A DNA stretch of 64,000 nucleotides, from positions 1 to 64,000 of the forward strand of contig NZ_FNIC01000008.1 of NCBI RefSeq assembly GCF_900103935.1. The letters are read 5' to 3'. The DNA is from Nocardioides szechwanensis. GTDB taxonomy: Bacteria > Actinomycetota > Actinomycetes > Propionibacteriales > Nocardioidaceae. The position numbers and the translations under genes are program-made. The notes under the pieces are model-generated. The model was not told the DNA's origin and searched no databases. It saw only the letters and a program-made list of their open reading frames with translations. This document shows positions 53,177 through 61,112 of this stretch, piece after piece (the stretch's first letter is position 1; every line of letters starts with the position of its first letter).

Positions 53177-54201
53177 GGGGCGAGCAGCACCTTCAGGCAG
53201 TCGGCGGAGCGGGCGGCCACGGCGGCGTACGCCGCGCCGGCCTCCGCGAGGGGGAAGGTGTGGGTGAAGATGCCGGCGGCGTCGAGACGCCCGGACTGCA
53301 CCAGCGGCACGAGCTCGGCCCACGTGCTCTGGACCGGAGCGGTGGTCATCCGGAGCGTGATGCTGCGGAAGACGCCCATCAGGATCCCGAGGGGGTAGGG
53401 GTCGAGGCCGTGGATGCCGATCACCGAGATCGTGCCGGACGAGCGCACGGCGGCGAATGCGGCGTCGAGGGTCTGGTCGTTGGCCACAGCGTCGATCACG
53501 CTGTCGGCACCGAGCCCCTGCGTGGCCTCGAGTACGGCGGTCACGGGGTCGCCCGCCAACGCGATCGCTCCGGCGGCGACCGCGAGGTCTCGACGGCCGG
53601 CCACGGGATCGAAGGCCAGGACCCGCTCGGCGCCCTGCGCGAGTGCGGAGCGCACGGCGCACTGACCAACGGCACCCAGGCCCCACACGACCACCGTGTC
53701 ACCGGGCTGCACGCCGGCGCGGCGGGCGCCGGCCCATCCGGTGGCGAGGTTGTCGGTCAGCAGTAGCGCGGCCTCGTCACTGACGCCGTCGGGGATGGCG
53801 AGCAGCTGGAAGTCGGCGGCCGGTACGGCGAGCAGGTCGCTCTGGGCCCCGCCGAGCTCGCCCGAGCCGAACACCTTGGCCCCACCCAGGCACGCGATCG
53901 GGTCACCGGTGGCGCAGCCCCGGCACGCCCCGCATCCTGCGACCGACGCCACGAGCACGCGGTCGCCGACAGCGAAGCGTTGGATGTCGTCACCGACCTC
54001 GACCACGGTGCCGATCGCCTCGTGCCCCACGGCGACCGGGAAGAGTGGCAGGTCGCCGTCGTAGAAGTGGAGGTCGGAGCCGCAGATGGCAGTGGCCTCC
54101 ACCTCGACGATCGCCCCGGCGGCGTCGGGCAGCACCGGATCGGCGACGTCGAGGACGGCGACCTGGCCGGGCCCCTGGATGGTGACTGACTTCACGATCA
54201 C
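53173..54201 (-). CDS. zinc-dependent alcohol dehydrogenase
   Basis: A 342-residue medium-chain ADH. Catalytic zinc ligands C40 (AICGSDLHFYDG) and H60-E61 (GHEAIG); structural zinc C90, C93, C96, C104 (GCGACRGC ... C); cofactor motif WGLGAVGQ. It resembles the glutathione-independent aldehyde/threonine dehydrogenase-like group and would oxidise an alcohol with NAD+. The GTG at 54201 starts the gene; a second GTG is two codons downstream. It is the first gene of the minus-strand operon, divergent from the BVMO gene by 50 bp. Confidence 0.86.
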   Translation of the reverse strand: MIVKSVTIQGPGQVAVLDVADPVLPDAAGAIVEVEATAICGSDLHFYDGDLPLFPVAVGHEAIGTVVEVGDDIQRFAVGDRVLVASVAGCGACRGCATGDPIACLGGAKVFGSGELGGAQSDLLAVPAADFQLLAIPDGVSDEAALLLTDNLATGWAGARRAGVQPGDTVVVWGLGAVGQCAVRSALAQGAERVLAFDPVAGRRDLAVAAGAIALAGDPVTAVLEATQGLGADSVIDAVANDQTLDAAFAAVRSSGTISVIGIHGLDPYPLGILMGVFRSITLRMTTAPVQSTWAELVPLVQSGRLDAAGIFTHTFPLAEAGAAYAAVAARSADCLKVLLAP

Positions 54202-54214
54202 GCACCGTAGGCGA

Positions 54215-54240
54215 GTAGACAGATCGGCGCAAGTGTGTAC
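54215..54240. promoter_or_regulatory. candidate operator between ADH and BVMO operons
   Basis: GTAGACA (54215-54221) and TGTGTAC (54234-54240) form an inverted repeat with one mismatch and a 12-bp spacer in the 50-bp divergent gap. It is the best dyad there and could bind the TetR protein encoded at 56171. Weak on its own. Confidence 0.35.
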
Positions 54241-54251
54241 CCTCTGGTGCC

Positions 54252-56174
54252 ATGCGATCGCAGCAGGCTGGCCTCCGGTTCGACGACTCCGACGACGAGA
54301 TCAGGGCGGCCCTCGAGGACGTCTCGATCCCGACCCTGCTCGTCTCGTGCGTCCACATGAGCGGCGATGCCTCGATCCTCGACGGCCCCGTCAGACCAGG
54401 TGGCGCGATGCTGAACGAGATCCAGGGCTACCTGTCCGAGGAGGACAAGTTGGCCGCGCGCGAGCTCGCGTTCGACGTCATCCGCGACTACCGCGACCGT
54501 GGCTGCCCCGAGCCGGAGCCGGTCGACCAGTCGCTCGTCAAGAAGATGATGGAGTTCGTCGTCGGGGCCGCGGTCGCCGACGAGTACGTGCCGATGATGC
54601 TCGAGGAGCTCGGCCTCGAACGCCTCGACACCCGGGCCGACGTCTCCGGCAACACAGGACGCGTCGTACCCGACGACTTCTCGGTGGTCATCATCGGCTG
54701 CGGCATGTCGGGACTGCTCGCCGCGATCAGGCTCGGTCAGGCCGGAATCCCCTACGTCGTCGTCGAGAAGAACGCCGGCCCCGGTGGGACCTGGTACGCG
54801 AACACCTACCCCGGTGCCCGCGTCGACGTCGGCAACCACTTCTACTGCTACAGCTTCGAGCCGAGCGACCACTGGACCGAGTACTTCGCCCGGCAGCCCG
54901 AGATCCTCGAGTACTTCACCGCAGTGATGCGCAAGTACGGCGTCGATGAGCACGTCCGATGGAGCACCGAGGTCACGGGCGCCACCTGGGACGACGAGAC
55001 CAGCACCTGGGTCATCGACGTCGGAGGCCCCGATGGCCGCGAGACCCTGCGGGCGCGGGCGCTCATCAGCGCGGTCGGCCAGCTCAGCACCCCACACGTG
55101 CCTGAGGTCCCAGGATCCTTTGCCGGTCCGGCGTTCCACACCGCTCGGTGGGACCACGGCGTCGACCTCACCGGAAAGGACGTCGTCATGATCGGAGCCG
55201 GAGCCACGGGATTCCAGGTCGCACCCGCCATCGCCGACACCGTGGGGTCGCTGACCGTCCTGCAGCGCACGGCCCAGTGGATGTTCCCCAACCCGGGCTA
55301 CCACGAGCCGGTCGGCAGCGGAATGCAGTGGGCTCTGCGTCACCTGCCCTTCTACGCGCGCTGGTTCCGGTTCCTGATCTTCTTCCCCAGCTGCGACGCG
55401 GGCCTGGCCGCAGCCAAGGTCGACCCCGCCTGGGAGCCGCAGCAGACCTCGGTCAGCGAGATCAACGACTTCGCCCGGATGATGTTCACCGAGTGGATCG
55501 AGAGCCAGCTGCCCGACGATCCCGACCTGCTGGCCAAGGTGCTGCCCGACTACCCGGCCACCGCCAAACGCACCTTGCAGGACAACGGCAGCTGGCTGCG
55601 GACCCTCACCCGCGACAACGTCGACCTCGTCCGCGCCGGTGTGCGCCACCTCGAGGCCGACGGCGTCGTCGACTCCGAGGGCACCAAGCACCACGCCGAC
55701 GTGCTGGTGTGGTCGACCGGCTTCGCCTACAACGAGCCCCTCGCCCCGATGACGATCCGGGGCCGTGGAGGGGTCGACCTGCGCGAGCACTGGGGCACCC
55801 GGCCGCGCGCCTACCTGGGCGTCACCGTGCCCAGCTTCCCCAACTTCTTCTGCCTCTACGGACCCGGCACCAACCTCGCCAGCGGAGGCAGCATCATCTT
55901 CGCCAGTGAGTGCGAGGTGCGCTACACGATGGCGTGCATCGAGGCCCTGCTCAACGGTGGTCACCGCACGATCGAGCCGAAGCTGTCGGTCTACGACGAC
56001 TACTACGACCGCTCGCAGGCGGAGATGCGCACCATGGTCTGGGCGTCACCGCACATCGAGCACAACTACTACCAGAACGACGACGGTGAGGTGCACGGAC
56101 TGAATCCCTGGCGCCTGGTCGACTACTGGGACTGGACCCGCACCGTCGACCTCGACGACTACCAGCTCCAGTGA
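54252..56174 (+). CDS. Baeyer-Villiger monooxygenase (HAPMO-like)
   Basis: A 640-residue flavin monooxygenase. After a ~140-residue N-terminal extension typical of 4-hydroxyacetophenone-monooxygenase-like BVMOs comes FAD motif IGCGMSGLLAAIRL (148-161), the BVMO fingerprint FAGPAFHTARWD (290-301), and NADP motif IGAGATGFQ (314-322). BVMOs convert ketones to esters or lactones with O2 and NADPH. Its TGA overlaps the GTG of the tetR gene. In the divergent cluster it would receive a ketone from the ADH/SDR enzymes and pass an ester to the HSL-type hydrolase. Confidence 0.88.
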   Translation: MRSQQAGLRFDDSDDEIRAALEDVSIPTLLVSCVHMSGDASILDGPVRPGGAMLNEIQGYLSEEDKLAARELAFDVIRDYRDRGCPEPEPVDQSLVKKMMEFVVGAAVADEYVPMMLEELGLERLDTRADVSGNTGRVVPDDFSVVIIGCGMSGLLAAIRLGQAGIPYVVVEKNAGPGGTWYANTYPGARVDVGNHFYCYSFEPSDHWTEYFARQPEILEYFTAVMRKYGVDEHVRWSTEVTGATWDDETSTWVIDVGGPDGRETLRARALISAVGQLSTPHVPEVPGSFAGPAFHTARWDHGVDLTGKDVVMIGAGATGFQVAPAIADTVGSLTVLQRTAQWMFPNPGYHEPVGSGMQWALRHLPFYARWFRFLIFFPSCDAGLAAAKVDPAWEPQQTSVSEINDFARMMFTEWIESQLPDDPDLLAKVLPDYPATAKRTLQDNGSWLRTLTRDNVDLVRAGVRHLEADGVVDSEGTKHHADVLVWSTGFAYNEPLAPMTIRGRGGVDLREHWGTRPRAYLGVTVPSFPNFFCLYGPGTNLASGGSIIFASECEVRYTMACIEALLNGGHRTIEPKLSVYDDYYDRSQAEMRTMVWASPHIEHNYYQNDDGEVHGLNPWRLVDYWDWTRTVDLDDYQLQ

Positions 56175-56767
56175 GCACGGCCGACGACCCTCGCCGTTCC
56201 ACCCGGGAGCGTGTCCTCGACGCCGCCGAGGCCTGCCTGCGCCGCGACGGCATCCGCAAGACCTCGGCACTGCAGGTCGCAGCCGAGGCCGGTGTCTCCC
56301 GGGCTTGGCTCTACCGGTTGTTCCCGGACAAGGCCACCCTGCTCTCCGCAGCACTCATCCGCCGCGACGAGGCTTTCTGGGTCGACGCCCAGCACCAGGT
56401 GGACGATGCCGACGGGTTCGCGGCCAAGATCGCCGCTGCCGTGTCACTGTCGCGCGCCGCCCCGCTCGGCCCCCTGGCAACCGAGCTGCGCGACAACGAG
56501 CCGGAGGCCTTCGCCGAGGTCATCGGCACCTACGTCGAGGACATCATCCCCGGCATGTCGTGGTTCTGGCAGCACCAGCTCGAGCAAGCAGTCGCCTCCG
56601 GCGAGCTACGGCCCGACCTCGACCTCGAGGCGGCGGCGGAGTGGGTCATGCGCCTGGTCGTCTCCTTCGTCAGTGTCCCGAGCGTGTCGGTCGACATCGA
56701 CGACCGTGACTCGTTGGAGAAGGCCTTCACGACGTTCCTCATGCCGGCGCTAGTGCTCAGCGTATGA
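56171..56767 (+). CDS. TetR-family regulator
   Basis: A 198-residue regulator: RVLDAAEACLRRDGIRKTSA, VAAEAGVSRAWLYRLFPDKATL as HTH, then a helical sensor with EDIIPGMSWFWQHQLEQAV. The GTG at 56171 overlaps the BVMO stop (GTGA). Its stop overlaps the next ATG, so BVMO, TetR and hydrolase are one transcription unit. It likely represses the divergent pair of operons and may sense the ketone or ester. Confidence 0.86.
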   Translation: MSTADDPRRSTRERVLDAAEACLRRDGIRKTSALQVAAEAGVSRAWLYRLFPDKATLLSAALIRRDEAFWVDAQHQVDDADGFAAKIAAAVSLSRAAPLGPLATELRDNEPEAFAEVIGTYVEDIIPGMSWFWQHQLEQAVASGELRPDLDLEAAAEWVMRLVVSFVSVPSVSVDIDDRDSLEKAFTTFLMPALVLSV

Positions 56768-57639
56768 GCCCGAGCTGGCAGGCCCGGGCCGTCGCAGCGA
56801 TCGCCGGCGCCGTACCGGACCGAGTGGTCGCACGCACCCTGGCCAAGCCCTCGCGGCGCTGGGAGCTGATGCCGCTGGTGGCGCCGTCGGTCGCCGAGCG
56901 GTACGAAGTCGACGTCACCGAGATCGGGGCCGGGCGCGTCGCGACCGCCCGGCCCCGCTCCGCTGGTTCGTCACGGCACGCGTTCTACCTGCACGGCGGG
57001 GCCTACACGCTGGGCCTGACGCACTGGAGCGTGGCCGAGCCGCTGCTGGACCGCGGGTGGACGGTCTCCCTGGTCGACTACCCGCTGGCGCCCGAGCACA
57101 CCGTCGCAGAGACCGTCCCGATGGTCCTCGACGCCTGGCGGAGCGTGACCGACGGCGCCTCCGGACCAGTCGACGTCCTGGGCGACTCCGCGGGCGGCGG
57201 GCTCGCGTTGGTCGTCCTCCAGCAGATCCGCGACCTCGCACTGACCCGCGCCGGTCGAGCGGTGCTCTTCTCCCCCTGGATCGACCTGGTGATGAGCGAC
57301 CCGGTGACAGTTGAGTCCGCCCGGCACGACCCGGTGCTCTCGCTGCCCGGGCTGCGCGGCGCCGCCGACCTCTACGCCGCGGGCCGCGACCTGGCCGACC
57401 CGCTGCTGTCACCGATCTTCGGCGATCTCTCAGGTCTCGGGCCGGTTCAGGTCTGGGTAGGGACCCGTGAGATGTTCCTCGCGCAGTGCTGCCAGCTCGC
57501 CGACCTCGCGGCCGCCGAGGGGGTCGACGGGACCGAGGTCGACCTCCGCATCGCCGCCGGGATGATCCACGACTGGTCGATGCTCCCGATCCCTGAAGGC
57601 CGAGCCTCGCTGGAGCAGGCGATCCGCTTCCTCGGCTGA
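56764..57639 (+). CDS. HSL-family alpha/beta hydrolase (esterase)
   Basis: A 291-residue esterase of the hormone-sensitive-lipase family: oxyanion motif YLHGGAYTLG (H77-G78-G79), VDYPLAPEH, nucleophile GDSAGGG (S142), acid region HDPVLSLPG and His in GMIHDWSMLP. These enzymes hydrolyse short acyl esters, fitting hydrolysis of a BVMO product ester. Its ATG overlaps the tetR stop. The arrangement is like the mymA/lipR pair of mycobacteria. Confidence 0.86.
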   Translation: MSPSWQARAVAAIAGAVPDRVVARTLAKPSRRWELMPLVAPSVAERYEVDVTEIGAGRVATARPRSAGSSRHAFYLHGGAYTLGLTHWSVAEPLLDRGWTVSLVDYPLAPEHTVAETVPMVLDAWRSVTDGASGPVDVLGDSAGGGLALVVLQQIRDLALTRAGRAVLFSPWIDLVMSDPVTVESARHDPVLSLPGLRGAADLYAAGRDLADPLLSPIFGDLSGLGPVQVWVGTREMFLAQCCQLADLAAAEGVDGTEVDLRIAAGMIHDWSMLPIPEGRASLEQAIRFLG

Positions 57640-57677
57640 GCCTCGACCAACCGGCCCGAAGGAAGTCACGCGGGTCG

Positions 57678-58309
57678 CTACAGGTCGACGGGGACGACGA
57701 GCTTCGCCTTGTAGAACCCCTTGGCGACACCACCGCGCATAGTGGCGATCTGCCGGACCCCGTCGTCCTTGCCGAAGACACCGTCGGAGGAGATGCTGAC
57801 CCGGTTCAGGTTCGTCGAGGCGCCGTAGCCGCTCTGGGTCCGGTAGACGGCGGCACACGCGGCACGCGGCAGCGCGAGCTGGGACGTCGCCAGGATCTCT
57901 CCGCCGGACGTAGCGTCCTTGCGGCTGCGATAGACCTCGAAGTGCACGTGCGGCCACCGACCGGAGTAGCAGCCCGGGAAGATGCTGGTAACCGCACCTT
58001 GCCCAAGCTGTCGCTGACCTGCACGCCGCGCAAGAAATTCTCGTCCTCGACGCCCTCCGAGTACATCGAGTACGTGCCGCCTCGGGTGCAGTGCCAGGCA
58101 TATAGAGCCAGGCCCTTCACCGGCTTCTCGCTCGCTGCGTCGACCAGAGCGAAGACCATCTTGAACGGGAATCCTCCGGCACTCCCGTCGGCCGAGCCGA
58201 TGCTGGAGCGGATGTCGCGGCGCACGACCCCCGACTGCCCACCTCGAACCTCTGGCTGACGGAGGTCGTGGCCAATCCGTCGACAGGGCGACGTCCACGC
58301 AGGACCCAC
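57678..58309 (-). pseudogene. frameshifted intradiol ring-cleavage dioxygenase
   Basis: Two frames together give an intradiol dioxygenase domain: frame A (57990-58309) has VVRRDIRSSIG and AWHCTRGGTYSMYSEGVEDE; frame B (57678-~57990) has TSIFPGCYSGRWPHVHFEVY, with the His ligands, and continues to KLVVPVDL before TAG. The join lies near 57990, where one missing base in GTGCGGTTACC breaks the frame. No clear signal peptide or start is present, and the N-terminal EGP-Y region is degraded. So it is a broken or missequenced secreted-type dioxygenase gene. If it is a sequencing error, the gene might be intact from ~58309. Confidence 0.6.
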
Positions 58310-58767
58310 CTCGTCCCTGCCTGTCGCAGGTCCTCCAGGTTGTGGCGTGCGTCCCCTCCACGGCCCCGCGAGCTGCGAGCCGCGTTCCGGCTGCCTACAC
58401 GTGCTGAGAAGTTTCGGCCGGGAACGCCAAAGGCGGCTCCCGGATCTCTCCGGAAATCACCTCTGACCTGGTGTTTCGATTTGTAGCGGGGGCAGGATTT
58501 GCACCTGCGACCTCTGGGCAAGATCGGGGCCTGATCGCACTACCTCAAACTTCGGGTCCCTCTGGAAACCTCGGGTTGTTGAGGAGGTTCCCCATCGGAC
58601 AGCGTCAACTCTATCGGAACGTCTCGGTACGCTTGCCCGTCGTTTCCGATGACTATTCGATGACGTGTCGAATCCCGGTTGGTCGCATCGGCCAGGCCGA
58701 CGACCTGTTCCGGATCTCCAGGACCAGCGGGCGACGCCTGGTCGTCGGTGCCGACCGATGCGCCTCG
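58310..58767. other. gap without protein-coding gene; tRNA fragment and weak stem-loop
   Basis: No open frame in this 458-bp gap looks like a protein. It holds the tRNA-fMet 3' fragment (58483-58518) and an imperfect stem-loop of GGAAACCTC and GAGGTTCCC (58564-58592, one wobble pair, 11-nt loop). The rest is lower in coding character than its surroundings. Confidence 0.5.
58483..58518 (-). other. tRNA-fMet 3'-end fragment (possible attachment site)
   Basis: Read on the minus strand, the 36 bases start CCCAGAGGTCGCAGG and end AATCCTGCCCCCGCTAC. This is the anticodon-arm 3' side, variable loop, T-arm and acceptor 3' strand of actinobacterial initiator tRNA, but with TGC instead of TTC in the T-loop, and no matching 5' half upstream. 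A lone 3' half is what integration of a mobile element at a tRNA leaves behind, but no integrase is visible in the window. Confidence 0.6.
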
Positions 58768-59592
58768 TCAGACGTTGACGGTGACCTGGAGGAACGTGGC
58801 CGCGACAGAGGTCCTCTGTGGGTCCGAGCTCGTGTTCTGGCTGGTGAAGAGATCATCCAGCTCCTTCTGGAGCTGCTCAGTCTTGTCATTGGCCGCCGCC
58901 GCGGCGAATGCATTCATGGTGGGGCCGTAGTAGTCGCGGAATACGGCGAGCAGCTCCCTGGGGGGTCCCGGGTATTCGAAGGCGTAGGTCTCGCGCGAGA
59001 AGCTGATCTTGTCTGCTGGGATGCCGGCCTGCCCCAACCGCTCGATCACGTTCTCCTCCACTCCCCAGGTCACCGGGCTGATGAAGCCCTCCGGCGGAGG
59101 CGATGAGTAGGAGCCGGAGATCTTGAGGAGCTGGGCAACCAGGGTCGGGTCCCCTGGGATCCAGTTGCCCATGACGATGCGTCCGCCGGGACGGCTCACG
59201 CGCACCAGCTCCTTGGCCACGTCGAACGGACGCGGCGCGAACATCGCTCCGAAGATGCTCACGACGAGGTCGAACGTGTCGTCGGCGAGGTCGTCGAGGT
59301 GTGAGGCGTCGCCTTCCTGGAAGCGACAGTTCGTCAAGCCCTCGGCTTCGGCGCGGCGAGTGCCCGCGGCCACGAGGTTGCTGGCGATGTCGACGCCGAG
59401 AACATCGGCGCCGAGCCGGGCCTCAGGAAGCGCAGTGGTGCCGTCACCACAACCAACATCAAGAACCTTGAGTCCCGGGGTGACGCCGAGACGGGCGACC
59501 AGAGCCTCTCCGCTGGCGCGCATGGTTTCGGCGACCCGGGTGAAGTCGCCCTTCTCCCACAGTGCCTTGTTCGGGTTCGCTGTTTCCGTCAT
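58768..59592 (-). CDS. class I SAM-dependent methyltransferase
   Basis: A 274-residue methyltransferase: motif I VLDVGCGDGTTALPEA, motif II region GVDIASNLV, EGDASHLDDLADDTFDLVVSIFG, and GGRIVMGNW. It belongs to the UbiE/Coq5-like small-molecule methyltransferase group. ATG 59592 follows GAGGAGG. Two CAAGA-N4-TCTTG dyads lie directly upstream, the nearer one ending 19 bp before the start, so it is probably repressed by the neighbouring ArsR-rhodanese protein. Substrate unknown; thiol methylation would suit the context. Confidence 0.85.
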   Translation of the reverse strand: MTETANPNKALWEKGDFTRVAETMRASGEALVARLGVTPGLKVLDVGCGDGTTALPEARLGADVLGVDIASNLVAAGTRRAEAEGLTNCRFQEGDASHLDDLADDTFDLVVSIFGAMFAPRPFDVAKELVRVSRPGGRIVMGNWIPGDPTLVAQLLKISGSYSSPPPEGFISPVTWGVEENVIERLGQAGIPADKISFSRETYAFEYPGPPRELLAVFRDYYGPTMNAFAAAAANDKTEQLQKELDDLFTSQNTSSDPQRTSVAATFLQVTVNV

Positions 59593-59607
59593 GGCTGCCT
59601 CCTCGGC

Positions 59608-59676
59608 ATATTCAAGACTTTTCTTGAGGAAGGTGTAGCGCAGGGCCGCCCTGCTTGTCAAGAGTGTTCTTGAATA
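59608..59676. promoter_or_regulatory. two ArsR-type operators before the methyltransferase
   Basis: CAAGA-CTTT-TCTTG (59613-59626) and CAAGA-GTGT-TCTTG (59659-59672), perfect 5-bp dyads with 4-nt spacers and flanking ATATT/AATA sequence. Their centres are 46 bp apart. The same dyad occurs in the arsR-SRPBCC gap at 60536-60549, so one regulator likely controls all three genes. Confidence 0.65.
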
Positions 59677-59683
59677 GGCCGCT

Positions 59684-59836
59684 TCAGCGGGAGCGCAGCC
59701 GCGGTACGGCAACCCGGTGCTTCTGCAGGCGCCGCATGATCGTGGGCCGGCTCTGCATCAGCAGGTAAGCCCGGATCGCATCCGGCCACCGAGGTCCCGG
59801 CGGGAGGGATGTTGCGTTCTCCGTTGCCAAGGTCAC
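59684..59836 (-). pseudogene. cytochrome P450 N-terminal relic
   Basis: GTG 59836 opens 50 codons that read TSLPPGPRWPDAIRAYLLMQ and SRPTIMRRLQKHR, then stop. The L-P-P-G-P-R start and following helix are typical of bacterial P450 N-termini, but the remaining ~400 residues are missing. It begins 7 bp after the ArsR-rhodanese stop on the same strand, as an operon partner would. Confidence 0.5.
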
Positions 59837-59842
59837 CGTCGC

Positions 59843-60508
59843 TCAGACCCCGCGCTCCACCGGCAGACGAGCCGACGCCCATTCGGGGAACCCGTCCTCC
59901 AACCGCGCAGCGTCGCGACCGGCCGCGGTCAGGAGTCGCACGGCTTCGTCGGCATACACGCAGTAGGAGCCGCGGCAGTAGGCGACCACCCGGGCGCCAC
60001 TGTCGATGTCCCGCAGCCGGGCCCGCAGGTCACCGAGCGGCACCGATACCGCCCCCCGGATGTGCCCGGCGGCGTACTCGGCGGGCGGCCTCACATCAAG
60101 GACCACGACGTCACCTGCCCGGAGTCGTTCGCGAAGCTGGTCCCTGGTCATCGTGTCGAGACCTGACCGGTCTCCGACGTAGGCCGTGGCCAGCCGCTCG
60201 AGCCCCTCGACGTGCGCCTCGGCAACCCGTCGCATCGTCCGCCACAGCGTGGATACGAGCGGGCTCGAGAGGTCGTAGAAGATGCGGGTGCCGTCGCGAC
60301 GCGTGCGCACCAAGCCCGCCCGGAGCAACCGCTGCAGGTGCTGGGAGGTGTTCGCGACCGTCTGGTCGATTTCCAACGCAAGGTCCTCGACGGACCGCTC
60401 ACCCTGCATAAGGACGTCGATCAGCTCGGCACGACGACCATTCGCCAGCGCCTTCGCGGACTCGGCCAGCGCATCGAAGAGTGCTTGCTTCGCCGCGTGA
60501 TCCGCCAT
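59843..60508 (-). CDS. ArsR-family regulator fused to rhodanese domain
   Basis: A 221-residue fusion. Residues 1-115 are an ArsR winged-helix domain (LIDVLMQGERSVEDLALEID, VANTSQHLQRLLRAGLVRTR); residues ~122-215 are a rhodanese domain (VLDVRPPAEYAAGHIRGAVS) with active-site loop AYCRGSYCVYADE (C178, C183). The DNA-binding domain has no cysteine, so sensing probably uses the rhodanese loop. ATG 60508 follows GGGAGG. It is divergent from the SRPBCC/persulfide-dioxygenase operon and precedes a P450 relic and the methyltransferase. Likely a repressor that responds to sulfane sulfur. Confidence 0.87.
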   Translation of the reverse strand: MADHAAKQALFDALAESAKALANGRRAELIDVLMQGERSVEDLALEIDQTVANTSQHLQRLLRAGLVRTRRDGTRIFYDLSSPLVSTLWRTMRRVAEAHVEGLERLATAYVGDRSGLDTMTRDQLRERLRAGDVVVLDVRPPAEYAAGHIRGAVSVPLGDLRARLRDIDSGARVVAYCRGSYCVYADEAVRLLTAAGRDAARLEDGFPEWASARLPVERGV

Positions 60509-60530
60509 GCTCCGAACCTCCCAATCAGCC

Positions 60531-60596
60531 ATATTCAAGAAGTTTCTTGACAAGAGGTTAGCATCAGGTGTCATATTCAAGGACTCCATTGAATAT
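60531..60596. promoter_or_regulatory. ArsR-type operators between arsR and SRPBCC genes
   Basis: CAAGA-AGTT-TCTTG (60536-60549) and a longer dyad with arms ATATTCAA (60573-60580) and TTGAATAT (60589-60596). With the two sites near 59.6 kb they give a common 24-bp palindrome: ATATTCAAGA, four free bases, TCTTGAATAT. They cover the region before both divergent starts. Confidence 0.65.
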
Positions 60597-60647
60597 TTGA
60601 AGCCGTCGCGGCAAAGCTGGAAGTCGCCCCAGACACAGGAGATCCCC

Positions 60648-61112
60648 ATGAAGCCTCACTCCTTGACGCGGCACCTCTCCGTCCCACCCGATGACGCCCT
60701 GCGCTTCATCGCCGACGTCCACGCACTGCCCAGCTGGAACACGGCCATCACCCGGGTCCTCGACGTACCCACCCCACTGACGGTCGGCGACGAGTGGGTC
60801 GTGGAGATGTCCGCCCTGGGGCAGACCTGGTCGAGCCGCTCGCGGTTGATCGCGTTCGACCGGGACGCCCGGCGTTTCAGCTACCGCTCCGCCACCGACG
60901 ACGGCAACCCGTCCTACGCTGAGTGGACCTGGACCGTCGCCGAGGCACCGGGAGGATGCGAGGTCACAGTGACGTGGACCCTCAACCCGCAGACCTTCTG
61001 GCGGCGCGTGCTGCTGGGCCGGATTCGCCAGCGCCAGCTCATCAGGACCGAGGTGCCGACATCCCTTGCGGCACTGCAGGCTGCTGTCGAGGCCGCGGGC
61101 GCCCGTGGGTGA
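60648..61112 (+). CDS. SRPBCC-family protein
   Basis: A 154-residue START/Bet-v1-like (SRPBCC) protein: LTRHLSVPPDDALRFIADVH, WNTAITRVLDVPTPLTVGDE, AEWTWTVAEAPGGCEVTVTW and a long C-terminal helix. It would bind a hydrophobic ligand in a central cavity. ATG 60648 follows CAGGAG. It overlaps the next gene by 8 bp and lies under the ArsR operators, so it belongs to the sulfur operon, but its ligand is unknown. Confidence 0.8.
   Translation: MKPHSLTRHLSVPPDDALRFIADVHALPSWNTAITRVLDVPTPLTVGDEWVVEMSALGQTWSSRSRLIAFDRDARRFSYRSATDDGNPSYAEWTWTVAEAPGGCEVTVTWTLNPQTFWRRVLLGRIRQRQLIRTEVPTSLAALQAAVEAAGARG

Noticed and set aside
58471..59106. Plus-strand frame across the tRNA fragment and methyltransferase 3' end
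   Set aside because: No homology visible and antisense to the methyltransferase; composition is shadow-like.
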